From contig JAOLZN010000004.1 in NCBI GenBank assembly GCA_028343855.1, forward strand, positions 1-64,000: a stretch of DNA of 64,000 bases, read 5' to 3'. The stretch comes from Candidatus Nitrosopumilus sp. GTDB lineage: Archaea > Thermoproteota > Nitrososphaeria > Nitrososphaerales > Nitrosopumilaceae. Positions within the stretch are counted from its first letter, which is position 1. Every line of letters starts with the position of its first letter. The notes under the pieces were generated by a model that worked only from the letters and a program-made list of their open reading frames with translations, had not been told where the DNA came from and made no database searches. Positions 15,453 to 25,799 of this stretch are shown one piece after another. The translations under genes were made by a program, and so were the position numbers.

Positions 15453-17515
15453 ACACCGATTGTATCAGATTCTTTGAGTTGTGTTCGCTTTCGTTTTAAT
15501 GCAGTAAAGATTCCAATAATCACAGCAATCCAAATAATACTAGAAAATACATTTGCAATGCTGACATACATGTATGGTGTTGCATCCATAATATTTTGTC
15601 GTAAAAGATCTGCCCTATTGTTAATATCCATCATGCCGGTGTGATATGCAGAATTATTTGGAGGAATTGTAGAAATTTCATTAACACTTACAATCATAGC
15701 GTCCACATTATTTTGAATTCTAAGGAAGTTTGTTGATTCAGTAGCAAAAATCCAAACAGGATTTTTAGAAATTATTTGACTATGAGTATCAGTAGTTTCA
15801 GGTAATTTTTCTAACAAAGGTTCCATATCTAATTGAATAGCAATGAGATGCGCACGAATGGTTTCTGGATCAGATGAACCAATTATTCCATCAAAATGAC
15901 CTCTAATCCTATCAAGAGGGTAAATATCAGAATTATAACCATTAATGGCCATAAATCCACCAAAAATTATCAATCCCAAAATTCCAACCATTGATAGTTT
16001 GTAAACAGTATTTGCCATTTTCTCTTTCTTCGTCATTTTACGTGGTTCACTTGATTTATTTCTTTTAAATTTTGTATGAGATAGGCTCATGTAGGCAATA
16101 AAGAAAAAGCCGATAGTTTGAATTGCAATAATTGGCACAAATACAGGATTATTTGAAAAGATTGCAATAAAAATTGCAAGTGTTCCATAAACACCAAAAA
16201 ATATTTCTAAAAGAGTTGTTTGTGTAAAAGGTAAATTGTATGCCTTACCTTTCCAATCATCTTCTTTTTTGATTATACCATATTTTGGAGTTCTAAGAAA
16301 TTCATTTTTCCTACCAAATACAGCATCAAATACTGCAACTGTATTGTTTACAGACATTCCAGCATTGTAAACTAACAATGCAGGCAGAAGTTTAGCTTTA
16401 GACTTCCAGGATTTACCGTACATATTTTGTATAATCAAAATGTATGCACCAGGCCCCATTGCAAGATATGTAGCAAATGTAATGATAGGTAGAAAACTAA
16501 CAACATAGAGATTAACTTGTCCAGCCAAAAGAATTGGTAATGCTAAAAATTGTATTAGCATTAATGGATAAACAATATGACGGGTTAATTGAACAAATGC
16601 CTGAATTTTTGCTTCAATTGAGATTTTACGTTTTACAGTAATATCAAAAAGTAATTTTGTTGCACATTGAATTGAACCTTTTGCCCAACGGAATTGCTGT
16701 CTTTTTGCAGCATTCATTTGTGCAGGTAATTCAGCATCAACTACAATGTCAGGTAAGAATACACATTTCCATCCTTTCATTTGTGCCCTGTAACTGAGAT
16801 CAAGATCTTCAACTAAAGTTGCAGTATGCCATCCTCCAGCATCCTCAATACAATCACGTTTCCAAATTCCTGCAGTTCCATTAAAATTCATAAACAAATG
16901 GGAATCACTTTTGGCCTTTTGTTCTATTAGAAAATGAAAATCAAGACTTAGTGCTTGTACTTGTGTGATTGTAGAATAATCTTCATTTACATGACCCCAA
17001 CGACATTGGATTAATCCAATATTTGGTTTGGAAAAATGAGGTATAGCTTTTTTGAGAAACCATGTTGGAGGGATAAAATCTGCATCAAATATTGCAACAA
17101 GTTCACTATCAGTAATTTGCATAGCGTATTTGAGAGCACCTGCTTTGTACCCCTTTCTTGTTCCTCTTCGTATATGCTCAATTTGAAATCCTTGAGTCTT
17201 GTAATAGTTTACAGTTTTTTCTAGTAAATCAACAGTATCATCATCAGAATCATCTAAAACCATTATGTTCATTTGGTTTTTAGGATAGTCCATAGCACAT
17301 ACCGCATCCACAAGTCTTTTTGCAACATATTTTTCATTGTATATTGGAAGTTGAATTGTGACAGAAGGCGTTCCTAAATCAATAGTTTTTGCAACTTTAT
17401 TTCTTTTATTTGCAAGAAAAACTAGATAATAGAAATTACAAGTGTATGCAGTAATCAAAATTGCGGAAATAATAAACAAATCAAATACTAATGCAGTGAA
17501 AGGATTTCCAGCCAT
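15449..17515 (-). CDS. Family 2 glycosyltransferase, membrane (cellulose-synthase-like)
   Basis: VTIQLPIYNEKYVAKRLVDAV; DDSDDDT; FDADF; QQFRWAKGSIQ; multiple TMs. Confidence 0.92.
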   Translation of the reverse strand: MAGNPFTALVFDLFIISAILITAYTCNFYYLVFLANKRNKVAKTIDLGTPSVTIQLPIYNEKYVAKRLVDAVCAMDYPKNQMNIMVLDDSDDDTVDLLEKTVNYYKTQGFQIEHIRRGTRKGYKAGALKYAMQITDSELVAIFDADFIPPTWFLKKAIPHFSKPNIGLIQCRWGHVNEDYSTITQVQALSLDFHFLIEQKAKSDSHLFMNFNGTAGIWKRDCIEDAGGWHTATLVEDLDLSYRAQMKGWKCVFLPDIVVDAELPAQMNAAKRQQFRWAKGSIQCATKLLFDITVKRKISIEAKIQAFVQLTRHIVYPLMLIQFLALPILLAGQVNLYVVSFLPIITFATYLAMGPGAYILIIQNMYGKSWKSKAKLLPALLVYNAGMSVNNTVAVFDAVFGRKNEFLRTPKYGIIKKEDDWKGKAYNLPFTQTTLLEIFFGVYGTLAIFIAIFSNNPVFVPIIAIQTIGFFFIAYMSLSHTKFKRNKSSEPRKMTKKEKMANTVYKLSMVGILGLIIFGGFMAINGYNSDIYPLDRIRGHFDGIIGSSDPETIRAHLIAIQLDMEPLLEKLPETTDTHSQIISKNPVWIFATESTNFLRIQNNVDAMIVSVNEISTIPPNNSAYHTGMMDINNRADLLRQNIMDATPYMYVSIANVFSSIIWIAVIIGIFTALKRKRTQLKESDTIGV

Positions 17516-17566
17516 CTTTAGCTGCTCAAAAGTAGTAGTCGATATTTATAGTTGCAATAAATGCAA

Positions 17567-18514
17567 TTATTTTTGTTCATAAATTTTGATTGCTTGTGGA
17601 GGACAAACACCTTCGCATGCAAGACAAAAAATACAATCTAATTCTTTAGACATTAAGGGTTTTTGTTCAGATGCAGGATTTCCTGGAGAATCAAACCATT
17701 CGTAAACTCCAACTGGACAAGCTTCTAAACATCCACCATCGGCCACACAGATATCATAATCTACTGAAACAAATTCTCCCCATACACCCATTATTCCATT
17801 ACTGGTACCTTTACGACCCCAAGTTTTGATAGTGTATTCTGCAGCTTCGTATACAGCAGAAGGTTTCATTTTTGATTTGTAATCAACATCAATTGGTCCA
17901 GGTTTTGCACCATCTGGAATTTCTATTGATGCATCGTCTTCTTCTTCTTCATCATCTGTTGCTTCAATTGGTTTTGGTTTTGCACCAAGAACAATTTTTG
18001 CCAAAGGAGTTAATTCTTCTAATCTTTGAATGGCAGCAACTTCGGCAATTTTTTCAGTTTTTGCTAAATGTGAAATCATCTTATCTGCCAAAATAGTATT
18101 ACGTAAAATAGTATCAATTACCATTTTTGCAAAATGGTCTGCTTTCTTTCTATAATCTTTAACCCAATTTGGATCTCCAAATTTTTCAATTGGAAATACT
18201 TGATAAATAATATCAACAACTTCGCCAGTTACAATTTCTACGGTAACAGACAAATCAACTTCTTCATATCCTTTCTCATCAGGATCATCCATGTTTTGTT
18301 CTTTCCAACGGTATGTAGCGTAAATTCTATCTGCATACATGTCCATTTCAAATGCCTTTTTCAAACCATCATGGACAGATTTTAGTTCAACAGGATCCTC
18401 GAGTTTAATTGGTAATCGATATAATCCGAGTTTAAAACCGTGTAATGGATAAACACCGCGTTTTGCAGTAGGAGCCTCCATTGACCATACCCGATCTTTT
18501 AATAGTAATGACAT
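17567..18514 (-). CDS. Ferredoxin-type 2x[4Fe-4S] protein with N-terminal extension
   Basis: CVADGGCLEACPVGVYEW...LDCIFCLACEGVCPPQAI. Confidence 0.9.
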   Translation of the reverse strand: MSLLLKDRVWSMEAPTAKRGVYPLHGFKLGLYRLPIKLEDPVELKSVHDGLKKAFEMDMYADRIYATYRWKEQNMDDPDEKGYEEVDLSVTVEIVTGEVVDIIYQVFPIEKFGDPNWVKDYRKKADHFAKMVIDTILRNTILADKMISHLAKTEKIAEVAAIQRLEELTPLAKIVLGAKPKPIEATDDEEEEDDASIEIPDGAKPGPIDVDYKSKMKPSAVYEAAEYTIKTWGRKGTSNGIMGVWGEFVSVDYDICVADGGCLEACPVGVYEWFDSPGNPASEQKPLMSKELDCIFCLACEGVCPPQAIKIYEQK

Positions 18515-18550
18515 CTGTTTTTCATGAGTAGAATTTAGTTAAAAACGTTA

Positions 18551-18862
18551 TCAGTCTTCATCTTGAGGGCAAGTTAGTTCTCTAAGTTCAGAGTACTTTT
18601 TTTCCATGGCTTCTGCATGAACTAAAACAGTAGATAGATCATAGGAATCTTTAGAAAAATACCAGCGAATTGGAACCCAATGTCCAATTCCATCCATATC
18701 ATGGATCATGCCTTTGTCAGATTCAACTTTTAGATTTTCATCAACAGATGTTTCTTTAATTTCCAATCCCCGCTTAGTTTTATCTTCTAGAATTAAACTA
18801 GTATTGCCATCTTTAATGAAATAGAAAGAACCCTTCTCAAGAATTGGAAGATCTAAAAGCAA
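18551..18862 (-). CDS. Hypothetical protein
   Basis: ORF in operon context with ferredoxin and rhodanese. Confidence 0.7.
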   Translation of the reverse strand: MLLDLPILEKGSFYFIKDGNTSLILEDKTKRGLEIKETSVDENLKVESDKGMIHDMDGIGHWVPIRWYFSKDSYDLSTVLVHAEAMEKKYSELRELTCPQDED

Positions 18863-18863
18863 T

Positions 18864-19709
18864 TTATTTTTCCACAGGATTACCTATCATGTTACCCCAT
18901 TCAGTCCAAGAACCATCATAATTCCTAACCTTTGGATAACCAAGTAGATATTTTAAAACAAACCAACTGTGAGAAGAACGTTCACCAATTCTACAATAAC
19001 AAATTACATCCTTATCAGGTGTCACACCTTTTGTTTCATAATTTTGTTTTAATTCCTCAACTCCTTTGAATGTTCCATCAGCATCATTAACAGCTGTAGC
19101 CCACGGAATATTATTTGCATCAGGAATGTGTCCACCTCTTTGTGCATGCTCCATAGGATATTCTGGAGGAGCTGTAATTTGACCAGAAAATTCTGCAGGG
19201 GATCTTACATCAACCATAACAGTATCCTCTTTTCCAATTCCTCTACTCACATCAAACAGATATGCTCGTAATCCTTCATCAGGTGGTTGTGCAACATATT
19301 GAGATGGTGAAATTTGTGGTTCATCAGTAGTATAATCACGATTTTCTAATTCCCATTTTTTTCGTCCACCATTCATAATCTTTAGATTTTCATGGCCATA
19401 AATTTTGAAAACCCAGAAAACAAATGCTGCAAACCAATTATTGAAATCACCATAAAGAATTACTTCAGTATCAGCAGTGATTCCATTTTTAGACATTAAT
19501 GCTTCAAATTCTTTTTTACTAATTATATCTCGAGTTACAGGATCATTGATATCACGTTTCCACCAAATTAGACTTGCATCATTAATGTGGCCTTTTTGAT
19601 ATCCATTAACAGGATCATAATCAACTTCAACTAATTTTCTGCTTTCATTTGGAGGGTTTTGAGATAACCATTCAGTATCAACTAAAACTTCAGGATGTGC
19701 GTAACTCAT
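18864..19709 (-). CDS. Thiosulfate sulfurtransferase (two-domain rhodanese)
   Basis: VDVRSPAEFSG...GHIPDANNIPW...CYCRIGERSSHSWFVLKYLLGYPKVRNYDGSWTEWGN. Confidence 0.93.
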   Translation of the reverse strand: MSYAHPEVLVDTEWLSQNPPNESRKLVEVDYDPVNGYQKGHINDASLIWWKRDINDPVTRDIISKKEFEALMSKNGITADTEVILYGDFNNWFAAFVFWVFKIYGHENLKIMNGGRKKWELENRDYTTDEPQISPSQYVAQPPDEGLRAYLFDVSRGIGKEDTVMVDVRSPAEFSGQITAPPEYPMEHAQRGGHIPDANNIPWATAVNDADGTFKGVEELKQNYETKGVTPDKDVICYCRIGERSSHSWFVLKYLLGYPKVRNYDGSWTEWGNMIGNPVEK

Positions 19710-19798
19710 GATATCATAGATTCACATTCATACTTAATTGTTTTTACAAATGTGCGTAAAAATATCATTTTTATGTAAATCAATTCAAAACAACATAC

Positions 19799-20614
19799 TT
19801 GAAACTAGAAAATGTAGCCGTTGTAAGTAAGGTTGGAAATAAGGATTCAGAAAAAGCTGCAAGGGATGTTACAAAAAAATTACTAGCAAAAAAAGCAGCA
19901 GTGTACACAATTTCGCCAGTTAGTGTAGAAGGTGCAAAGCAAATGGAGACACTTGAGGAAATTAAAAAGGTGAAATTAGATTTAGTGATTACATTAGGTG
20001 GAGACGGAACAACATTACGAGTTTTTCGAAATTTAGAAAATGAAACTCCAATTTTGACAATTAATGTTGGAGGGAATAGAGGAATTTTAGCAGAAATTAC
20101 AATTGAAGAAATTGATGAAGCAATAAATGAAATTTTAGAAGATAATTTCTTTTTAGATAAAAGAACTAGAGTGACAGCAGTGTGTGGTGGAGAAGAGTTC
20201 CCCCCAGCATTAAACGAGATTTACATTAGTAGGGCAAACCTAACTAAAACTGCTGAAATTGAAATTAAGTTTCAAAATGATACAGTAAAACAAAAAATGG
20301 ACGGAGTAATCATTGCGACACCAAGTGGATCAACGGGGCACTCATTTTCATTAGGAGGTCCAATATTGCACGAAAGTTTAGATGTTTTAATCATAACACC
20401 AGTTGCACCAGTTTACAGATTAGCATCATTAGTTGTTCCAGATGAGAAAATTGAAATTATTTCTTCACATGATTGCAACATAGCAATAGATGCTCAAGTT
20501 GTAAAATCAGCAGGGTATGAAGAACCAATAATTATTAAAAAATATAAAAGTCCAGCAGTTTTCATTAGGTTGAAAAAAAGAGGTCTAAGACAAATGAGTA
20601 AACTTGGATTTTAG
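19799..20614 (+). CDS. nadK: NAD kinase
   Basis: LGGDGTTLRVFRNLEN...TPSGSTGHSFSLGGPILH; TTG start. Confidence 0.92.
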   Translation: MKLENVAVVSKVGNKDSEKAARDVTKKLLAKKAAVYTISPVSVEGAKQMETLEEIKKVKLDLVITLGGDGTTLRVFRNLENETPILTINVGGNRGILAEITIEEIDEAINEILEDNFFLDKRTRVTAVCGGEEFPPALNEIYISRANLTKTAEIEIKFQNDTVKQKMDGVIIATPSGSTGHSFSLGGPILHESLDVLIITPVAPVYRLASLVVPDEKIEIISSHDCNIAIDAQVVKSAGYEEPIIIKKYKSPAVFIRLKKRGLRQMSKLGF

Positions 20615-21080
20615 AATTTTAGATGCAAGTGCATTTTATGCAGGAGTTCCATTTAGATCATCAGAAGATTGCTACACAACATCCCTTGTTTATGATGAAA
20701 TACAACATATTAAGAAAAATCATGATGCACTTGGAACATTACTTGAGACAAACAGGCTAAAAATTAGAGAACCAGATACGCAGTCAACTCAGGCTGCAAT
20801 TAAAGCAGCAAAGGAGACAGGGGATTTCCCACAATTATCAAAACAAGATATTTCAATTATTGCATTAGGTATGGAAACAAAGGGACAAATCATTACAGAT
20901 GATTTCGCAATTTCAAATGTGGGAAAAAATTTAGGATTAAACATTGCACCAATAATGACAAAAGGAATCAAGGATGTTGGTAAATGGATTCATTATTGTC
21001 CAGGGTGTAAAGCAAGTTATCAGAGTGGAAAAGAATGTAATATTTGCGGTACTGCATTAAAACGAAAATTACTCAAATAA
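20604..21080 (+). CDS. NOB1-like PIN-domain endonuclease with zinc ribbon
   Basis: ILDASAFYAG N-terminus; ITDDFAISNV; C-terminal CPGCKASYQSGKECNICG. Confidence 0.88.
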   Translation: MDFRILDASAFYAGVPFRSSEDCYTTSLVYDEIQHIKKNHDALGTLLETNRLKIREPDTQSTQAAIKAAKETGDFPQLSKQDISIIALGMETKGQIITDDFAISNVGKNLGLNIAPIMTKGIKDVGKWIHYCPGCKASYQSGKECNICGTALKRKLLK

Positions 21081-21093
21081 CAATTGCAAAAGA

Positions 21094-21912
21094 TTATTGT
21101 TGTGAAATATAAAATACAACACTAACATTTGTGGAAATTTCTTCATCACCAGACATTATTGGAGAAGATTTCATGGATGATTCTGCAAATCCATCAAAGG
21201 ATGCTCGCATTGGACTATCATAGTAAGGAACTACATTATCATGAATTACTACAGATTTTACTCCAACAATTTTTTGTTTTAATGGAACAAGTGCTTTTTC
21301 TGCTTTTTGAGTTGCATCATTTATTGCATCAGCAATCAAGTCATCACTAATTTTTTCTAATTTATTATCAGATAATTGAAAAGAAACATCATTAACGCGA
21401 TTAGCTCCAGAAGAAACAGCTACATCAATAATATCACCAGCAGAATCAATTTTTTCCGTTTGAATTGACAAAATATTTGAAACTCGATATCCATTTACAA
21501 TTTGTTGCCAATTTCCATCGGAATCTTCTATGTTATCGTATAATGGATAAATCGAAAAATTTGATGTTTGTATATCATCTTTAGAAATTCCAGAATCAGA
21601 TAGGGAAGATATTACAGAATTTAATGAATTGGAGTTTTCAGATAGGGATTCATTAGCAGTTTTGGCTACAGATTCAACTCCCAGTACAATAATCAAAGTA
21701 TCAGGGCTTGATGAGGCTGTAGCAGTACCTGAAACAGAGATGGTTTGTTCAGAAGGATCATATTTTTTCAGCCATTCATAAATTAATTCTTCAGGAATAT
21801 CATCTTCATTAACTTGAGATTCAACCTGATTATCACTTTGAGTTAAAGTTACAGCAAAAGCTAAAACAAAGATTACACCAATTACAACTGCAATATTTAC
21901 TCGATTATCCAT
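21094..21912 (-). CDS. SIMPL domain (DUF541) protein, N-terminal TM
   Basis: ISVSGTATASSSPDTLIIVLGVE...DIQTSNFSIYPLYD. Confidence 0.85.
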   Translation of the reverse strand: MDNRVNIAVVIGVIFVLAFAVTLTQSDNQVESQVNEDDIPEELIYEWLKKYDPSEQTISVSGTATASSSPDTLIIVLGVESVAKTANESLSENSNSLNSVISSLSDSGISKDDIQTSNFSIYPLYDNIEDSDGNWQQIVNGYRVSNILSIQTEKIDSAGDIIDVAVSSGANRVNDVSFQLSDNKLEKISDDLIADAINDATQKAEKALVPLKQKIVGVKSVVIHDNVVPYYDSPMRASFDGFAESSMKSSPIMSGDEEISTNVSVVFYISQQ

Positions 21913-21967
21913 AAATTTTCTTAAAGCATATACTATAAAAATTCATGAAATAAAATGACAGTAATAG

Positions 21968-22648
21968 TTATGTCAGTGTCTTTTGGTTACTTTCTTTTTG
22001 AAGTTTATTTTTAGTAGTCAACATATTTTTAATTTTTTTTGCACGAGCCTCACCTAACCCTTCAACTTTTGCCAATTCAGAAGTGGTTGCACTAAAAACT
22101 TTCAACGGAGTACCAAATTTTTCAAGCATTCTAACTGCAAATTTTTCACCAATTCCAGGTAAACTACAAAGTGTAGATAATTGCTGAGTTTCTAAATTAG
22201 ATGATTTTTTTATTTTTTTCAAATAAGGTCCTGTTGGTCCATCTTTTTTAGAACACATTGAAACCAATAATTTAGCAGTATGAGATGCACTAGGAGTTGG
22301 AATTATTGGAATTTTAAATTCTAATGTAACTCTAGATAGAGCACCATAGAAAACTAAAGGGTTATCAGTAATTTCTTCAATTTCATCAACATTACCTTCT
22401 ATCAAAACAATTGGATGTGCAAAATGTTCTTTTAATCTAGTACATTGATCATATAGTCGGCCATCAAAAACTGAAGCCATTAAATCCTTGATACTTTTTC
22501 TTTCAACAATAGTTTCAGGTGCAACAATATAGTCACCGATAGGAAGAGTTTTCATTTCAACACCCATGCCAACAGCTTTGAGTAAGTCAGGAATTCCACT
22601 TTTTCGTTCTCGTTCGTCTACAATAATTCGAAGATTTTCTAATTTCAC
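21968..22648 (-). CDS. ERCC4/XPF-family nuclease with C-terminal (HhH)2
   Basis: VDERERKSGIP...IGDYIV...VERKSIKDLMAS; HhH SLPGIGEKFAVRMLEKFG. Confidence 0.92.
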   Translation of the reverse strand: MKLENLRIIVDERERKSGIPDLLKAVGMGVEMKTLPIGDYIVAPETIVERKSIKDLMASVFDGRLYDQCTRLKEHFAHPIVLIEGNVDEIEEITDNPLVFYGALSRVTLEFKIPIIPTPSASHTAKLLVSMCSKKDGPTGPYLKKIKKSSNLETQQLSTLCSLPGIGEKFAVRMLEKFGTPLKVFSATTSELAKVEGLGEARAKKIKNMLTTKNKLQKESNQKTLT

Positions 22649-22701
22649 AAATACCAGTTATAATGAATTGTTAATATCTTATATGAAATAGGTCCTAAAG
22701 A

Positions 22702-23097
22702 TTATTTTCTAGGATTATCTTCAGGGGCAGTTGGAGGCGGAGGTGTAGCACCACTTTTCATCATTTCAGTGATTTTTGACTCTTGTTCTTTGAGGGTTTC
22801 TTTTACACGAACTTCTTGTTTTTCAAGAACAGTTGATCTAGTTTTTGCTAATTCAATTTTTTCTTCTAATTCATCAACAAGTGTTTTTTTATCAGATTTA
22901 ATCAAAACTGTTCCAGCTTGTTTAAACACAGAATCAGCTTCAGCAATTTTCTTTAATTCCTCAAGAGCTTTTTCAGTTTCTGCTTTTTCCATTTCCAAAT
23001 GTTGTCTTTGAGTCATAATAGATTGTAAATTTTGTTGAGATTGTTGTAATTTTCCAATTTGTTCTTGAAGCCATGGTGGCATTTGTGGAGAAGACAT
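22702..23097 (-). CDS. pfdB: Prefoldin subunit beta
   Basis: Coiled-coil-hairpin-coiled-coil; VFKQAGTVLIKSDKKTLVDELEEKIE. Confidence 0.92.
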   Translation of the reverse strand: MSSPQMPPWLQEQIGKLQQSQQNLQSIMTQRQHLEMEKAETEKALEELKKIAEADSVFKQAGTVLIKSDKKTLVDELEEKIELAKTRSTVLEKQEVRVKETLKEQESKITEMMKSGATPPPPTAPEDNPRK

Positions 23098-23120
23098 GAA
23101 TATTTAGAAAATTAATCTGA

Positions 23121-23366
23121 TTATATCTTTACCGATTCAATTGTATCATAACTAGCTTGAATTAGTCGAAGGGTAGAATTCAGGTTTGCTCTAAGATGGG
23201 CAATTTGATCAGTTTCAGCAGAAATTACAAGTTTTTTCTCTAATTCAATCTTGGTTTTAACAGGATTTTCAGGATAAAACTCATTATCAGTATTTACAGA
23301 ATCAAAAATTGCACTAGTTTTATCTTTAGCATCTACAGTAATTTTTGCACTATAGTTTAATGTCAT
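23121..23366 (-). CDS. KEOPS Pcc1-like protein
   Basis: ORF to 23447; internal start MTLNYSAKITVDAKD at 23366; AHLRANLNSTLRLIQASYDTIE. Confidence 0.75.
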   Translation of the reverse strand: MTLNYSAKITVDAKDKTSAIFDSVNTDNEFYPENPVKTKIELEKKLVISAETDQIAHLRANLNSTLRLIQASYDTIESVKI

Positions 23367-23562
23367 ATGCAGTTCCAGCAACCTTATAGCCACATTTCTT
23401 ACAAGACCAAATTCCAACAGCATCTCTACCAAAGCTTTGTGAACCACATTCTGGACAATTTCTTTTTTGTTTTAATGTAAAGTGAACTTTGGTGTATTGT
23501 TTTCTTAGTTTAATTCCGTAACGGGCACCTAAACCTTTTAGTGATTTCTTTGCCTTAGCCAT
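23350..23562 (-). CDS. rpl37ae: 50S ribosomal protein L37Ae (eL43)
   Basis: LGARYGIKLRKQY...CPECGSQSFGRDAVGIWSCKKCGYKVAGTAY. Confidence 0.94.
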   Translation of the reverse strand: MAKAKKSLKGLGARYGIKLRKQYTKVHFTLKQKRNCPECGSQSFGRDAVGIWSCKKCGYKVAGTAYDIKL

Positions 23563-23563
23563 T

Positions 23564-24382
23564 TTATTGACTCTCCTGTTGGGATGATTTTAATTGTTCT
23601 CTGATCTTTGTGCCCACTTTTACAGATAATTCTCCACATTGATTAATTTCATCTTGTGTAAATCCATCACTGCCACCTTTTTGTAATGCAACAATATTTC
23701 CATCAGAGTCTGTAGTTATGGTAATTCTTGAATCCATACTTTCCCATTCATCACCATTAGGATCAACAACAATGTAATTTCCAATTTTTCCCATTGTTAC
23801 AGATACAGGAATTGTGTTTACAGGTAACGGTTTGTCTCCACCCTCAACAACTGAAGGTTGGTCATCAACCATCTCCCATGTTGGGGTTTTTGATGTAAGT
23901 AAAGCAGCAGTTGCAGCATAAGAGCATGCATCAAAGAGATTTCCATCATAATCAATTGCCACGACATCGGCAAATACACCAACTACAGATTTGTCTTTTT
24001 CAATTACTAAATCAGAAACATCAACCATATGACTTTCTCTAATTCCCCTATCAACAACTCTTGCCAATTCAATAACAGGGGCTTGTGGAGGTCCAGTTTC
24101 AACAGTTGGATGTGAAAGTGGTAATAGTTCAGCAGTACACATGAACATGCCTTTGTCACCAACATCTGGGAAAGGTTTGTCTGGTTGGATTTTTACTCCA
24201 CATAAAACTTGGGTATCACCAAGGTAAACTCTTGCAGAACCATTTGCTTTAGGAATTGCGTTAATTTCAATGCAGATTTTTCTTGGCTCATCTAGTGCTC
24301 TTCCGTCAACTCTTTTTCCTTGTTCTAATAACTCAAGAATTTGAGCCTTTTTTAATTGATCAATAACTGAAACACTTGTCAT
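23564..24382 (-). CDS. rrp42: Exosome subunit Rrp42
   Basis: RNase PH fold; RVDGRALDEPRKICIEI; adjacent to Rrp41. Confidence 0.94.
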   Translation of the reverse strand: MTSVSVIDQLKKAQILELLEQGKRVDGRALDEPRKICIEINAIPKANGSARVYLGDTQVLCGVKIQPDKPFPDVGDKGMFMCTAELLPLSHPTVETGPPQAPVIELARVVDRGIRESHMVDVSDLVIEKDKSVVGVFADVVAIDYDGNLFDACSYAATAALLTSKTPTWEMVDDQPSVVEGGDKPLPVNTIPVSVTMGKIGNYIVVDPNGDEWESMDSRITITTDSDGNIVALQKGGSDGFTQDEINQCGELSVKVGTKIREQLKSSQQESQ

Positions 24383-24384
24383 TT

Positions 24385-25119
24385 CTAATCTTTCCTATTC
24401 CCAAAATATTTGTCATGTAGTGCTTTCTTTTGAAGTTCGTAAACAATTTCACATCCTTTAACTCCAACATCTACACATTTTTTGTATTCTTCAGGAGTTA
24501 AAACACCATCTAATTGTAATAATGTAATTTTCTTAAGACTTGGCATATATCCAACTGGCATATCTGCTTGACCTGCTTGGTCTTCTTCATTGTTAACATC
24601 AAGAATAATAGTATCTGCAACTTTACCTGAAGCGATTGCTGCAACCATGTCCCTCATTGGAATTCCAGCATCAGCTAATGCAACAGATGCTGCAGTTAGG
24701 GCAGCACATCTAGTTCCACCATCAGCCTGTAAAACTTCAATAAATACATCAACAGCAGTTCTTGGGAATTTCTCCAACATTACTGCAGGTTCTAATGCTT
24801 CTTTGATTACTTTGGAAATTTCAATTTCTCTTCTTGAAGGTGCTGGTCTTTTTCTTTCACCAACAGAAAATGGTTCCATGTGATATCTAACTCTTAAAAT
24901 TCCAGTATCAGTATTTGACATGTGTTTTGGATGAACGTCTCTAGGTCCAAATACACCAACTAAAATTTTGTTATCACCAAATTCAATGTAAGCAGAACCA
25001 TCAGCGTTTTTTAATCCACCAGCTTTAATCATAATTTTTCGTGGTTCGTCTATTTTACGTCCATCACAACGAATACCATTTTCGTCCAATAGAACCATAG
25101 TTGCATCTCGTCCACCCAT
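24385..25119 (-). CDS. rrp41: Exosome subunit Rrp41
   Basis: RCDGRKIDEPRKIMIKAG; FIEVLQADGGTRCAALTAASVALADAGIPM. Confidence 0.95.
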   Translation of the reverse strand: MGGRDATMVLLDENGIRCDGRKIDEPRKIMIKAGGLKNADGSAYIEFGDNKILVGVFGPRDVHPKHMSNTDTGILRVRYHMEPFSVGERKRPAPSRREIEISKVIKEALEPAVMLEKFPRTAVDVFIEVLQADGGTRCAALTAASVALADAGIPMRDMVAAIASGKVADTIILDVNNEEDQAGQADMPVGYMPSLKKITLLQLDGVLTPEEYKKCVDVGVKGCEIVYELQKKALHDKYFGNRKD

Positions 25120-25799
25120 TATGATTCATCCTTTCCGTCTAACATATCTTTAATTAAATCAGTTAAATTAGCAATATGTGCTTTTTCATTAACCATTTCA
25201 ATGGCTTTTTTGGCTTTTAAGAGTCCTTCATCAGTTTCACAAGAAACTACAACCCAGCCATTTTGACCAATTGTTACTGCAGCATTTGTACCCATTTCAA
25301 TCATCTGAATCATACTGCCTTTTTTACCAATTAAACGTGGAACTTTACTTGGTGAAATTTTTACTAAAACACCATCATCGATTTTACCTAAATCTCTATC
25401 AGAAATGGTTACAAGAGGATCCCGTGTTCTATCAAAATTAGCAATTCTAGCAGCTACAAGATCACCAGTTTTTAATTTACTTGAAAGTTCATCAGCATGA
25501 GTTGAAAAATCTCGTCCAAAAACATCCTGTGCAGGTAAAAATCCCACATAACAAGAATTAACATCTAATTCCCAAGATAGTGAAGTATGAGAAATAACTT
25601 TACCAATTACAAGATCATTAATTTTAGGAATATATTTTCCAGTTAAAGGAATGACTTTAACAGAATCATCATAAATTTCAGAAATACCAACAGCTGTAGC
25701 AATAATATTATTTCCTTCTAAGACAACGTTTTGTTCAGGTCTAAATGGTCCACTAGTAACTATATCGCCTGGAATTACATATTTTCTCTTATCTGCCAT
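25119..25799 (-). CDS. rrp4: Exosome RNA-binding subunit Rrp4
   Basis: S1/KH domains; PGDIVTSG; VPRLIGKKGSMIQMIE. Confidence 0.94.
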   Translation of the reverse strand: MADKRKYVIPGDIVTSGPFRPEQNVVLEGNNIIATAVGISEIYDDSVKVIPLTGKYIPKINDLVIGKVISHTSLSWELDVNSCYVGFLPAQDVFGRDFSTHADELSSKLKTGDLVAARIANFDRTRDPLVTISDRDLGKIDDGVLVKISPSKVPRLIGKKGSMIQMIEMGTNAAVTIGQNGWVVVSCETDEGLLKAKKAIEMVNEKAHIANLTDLIKDMLDGKDES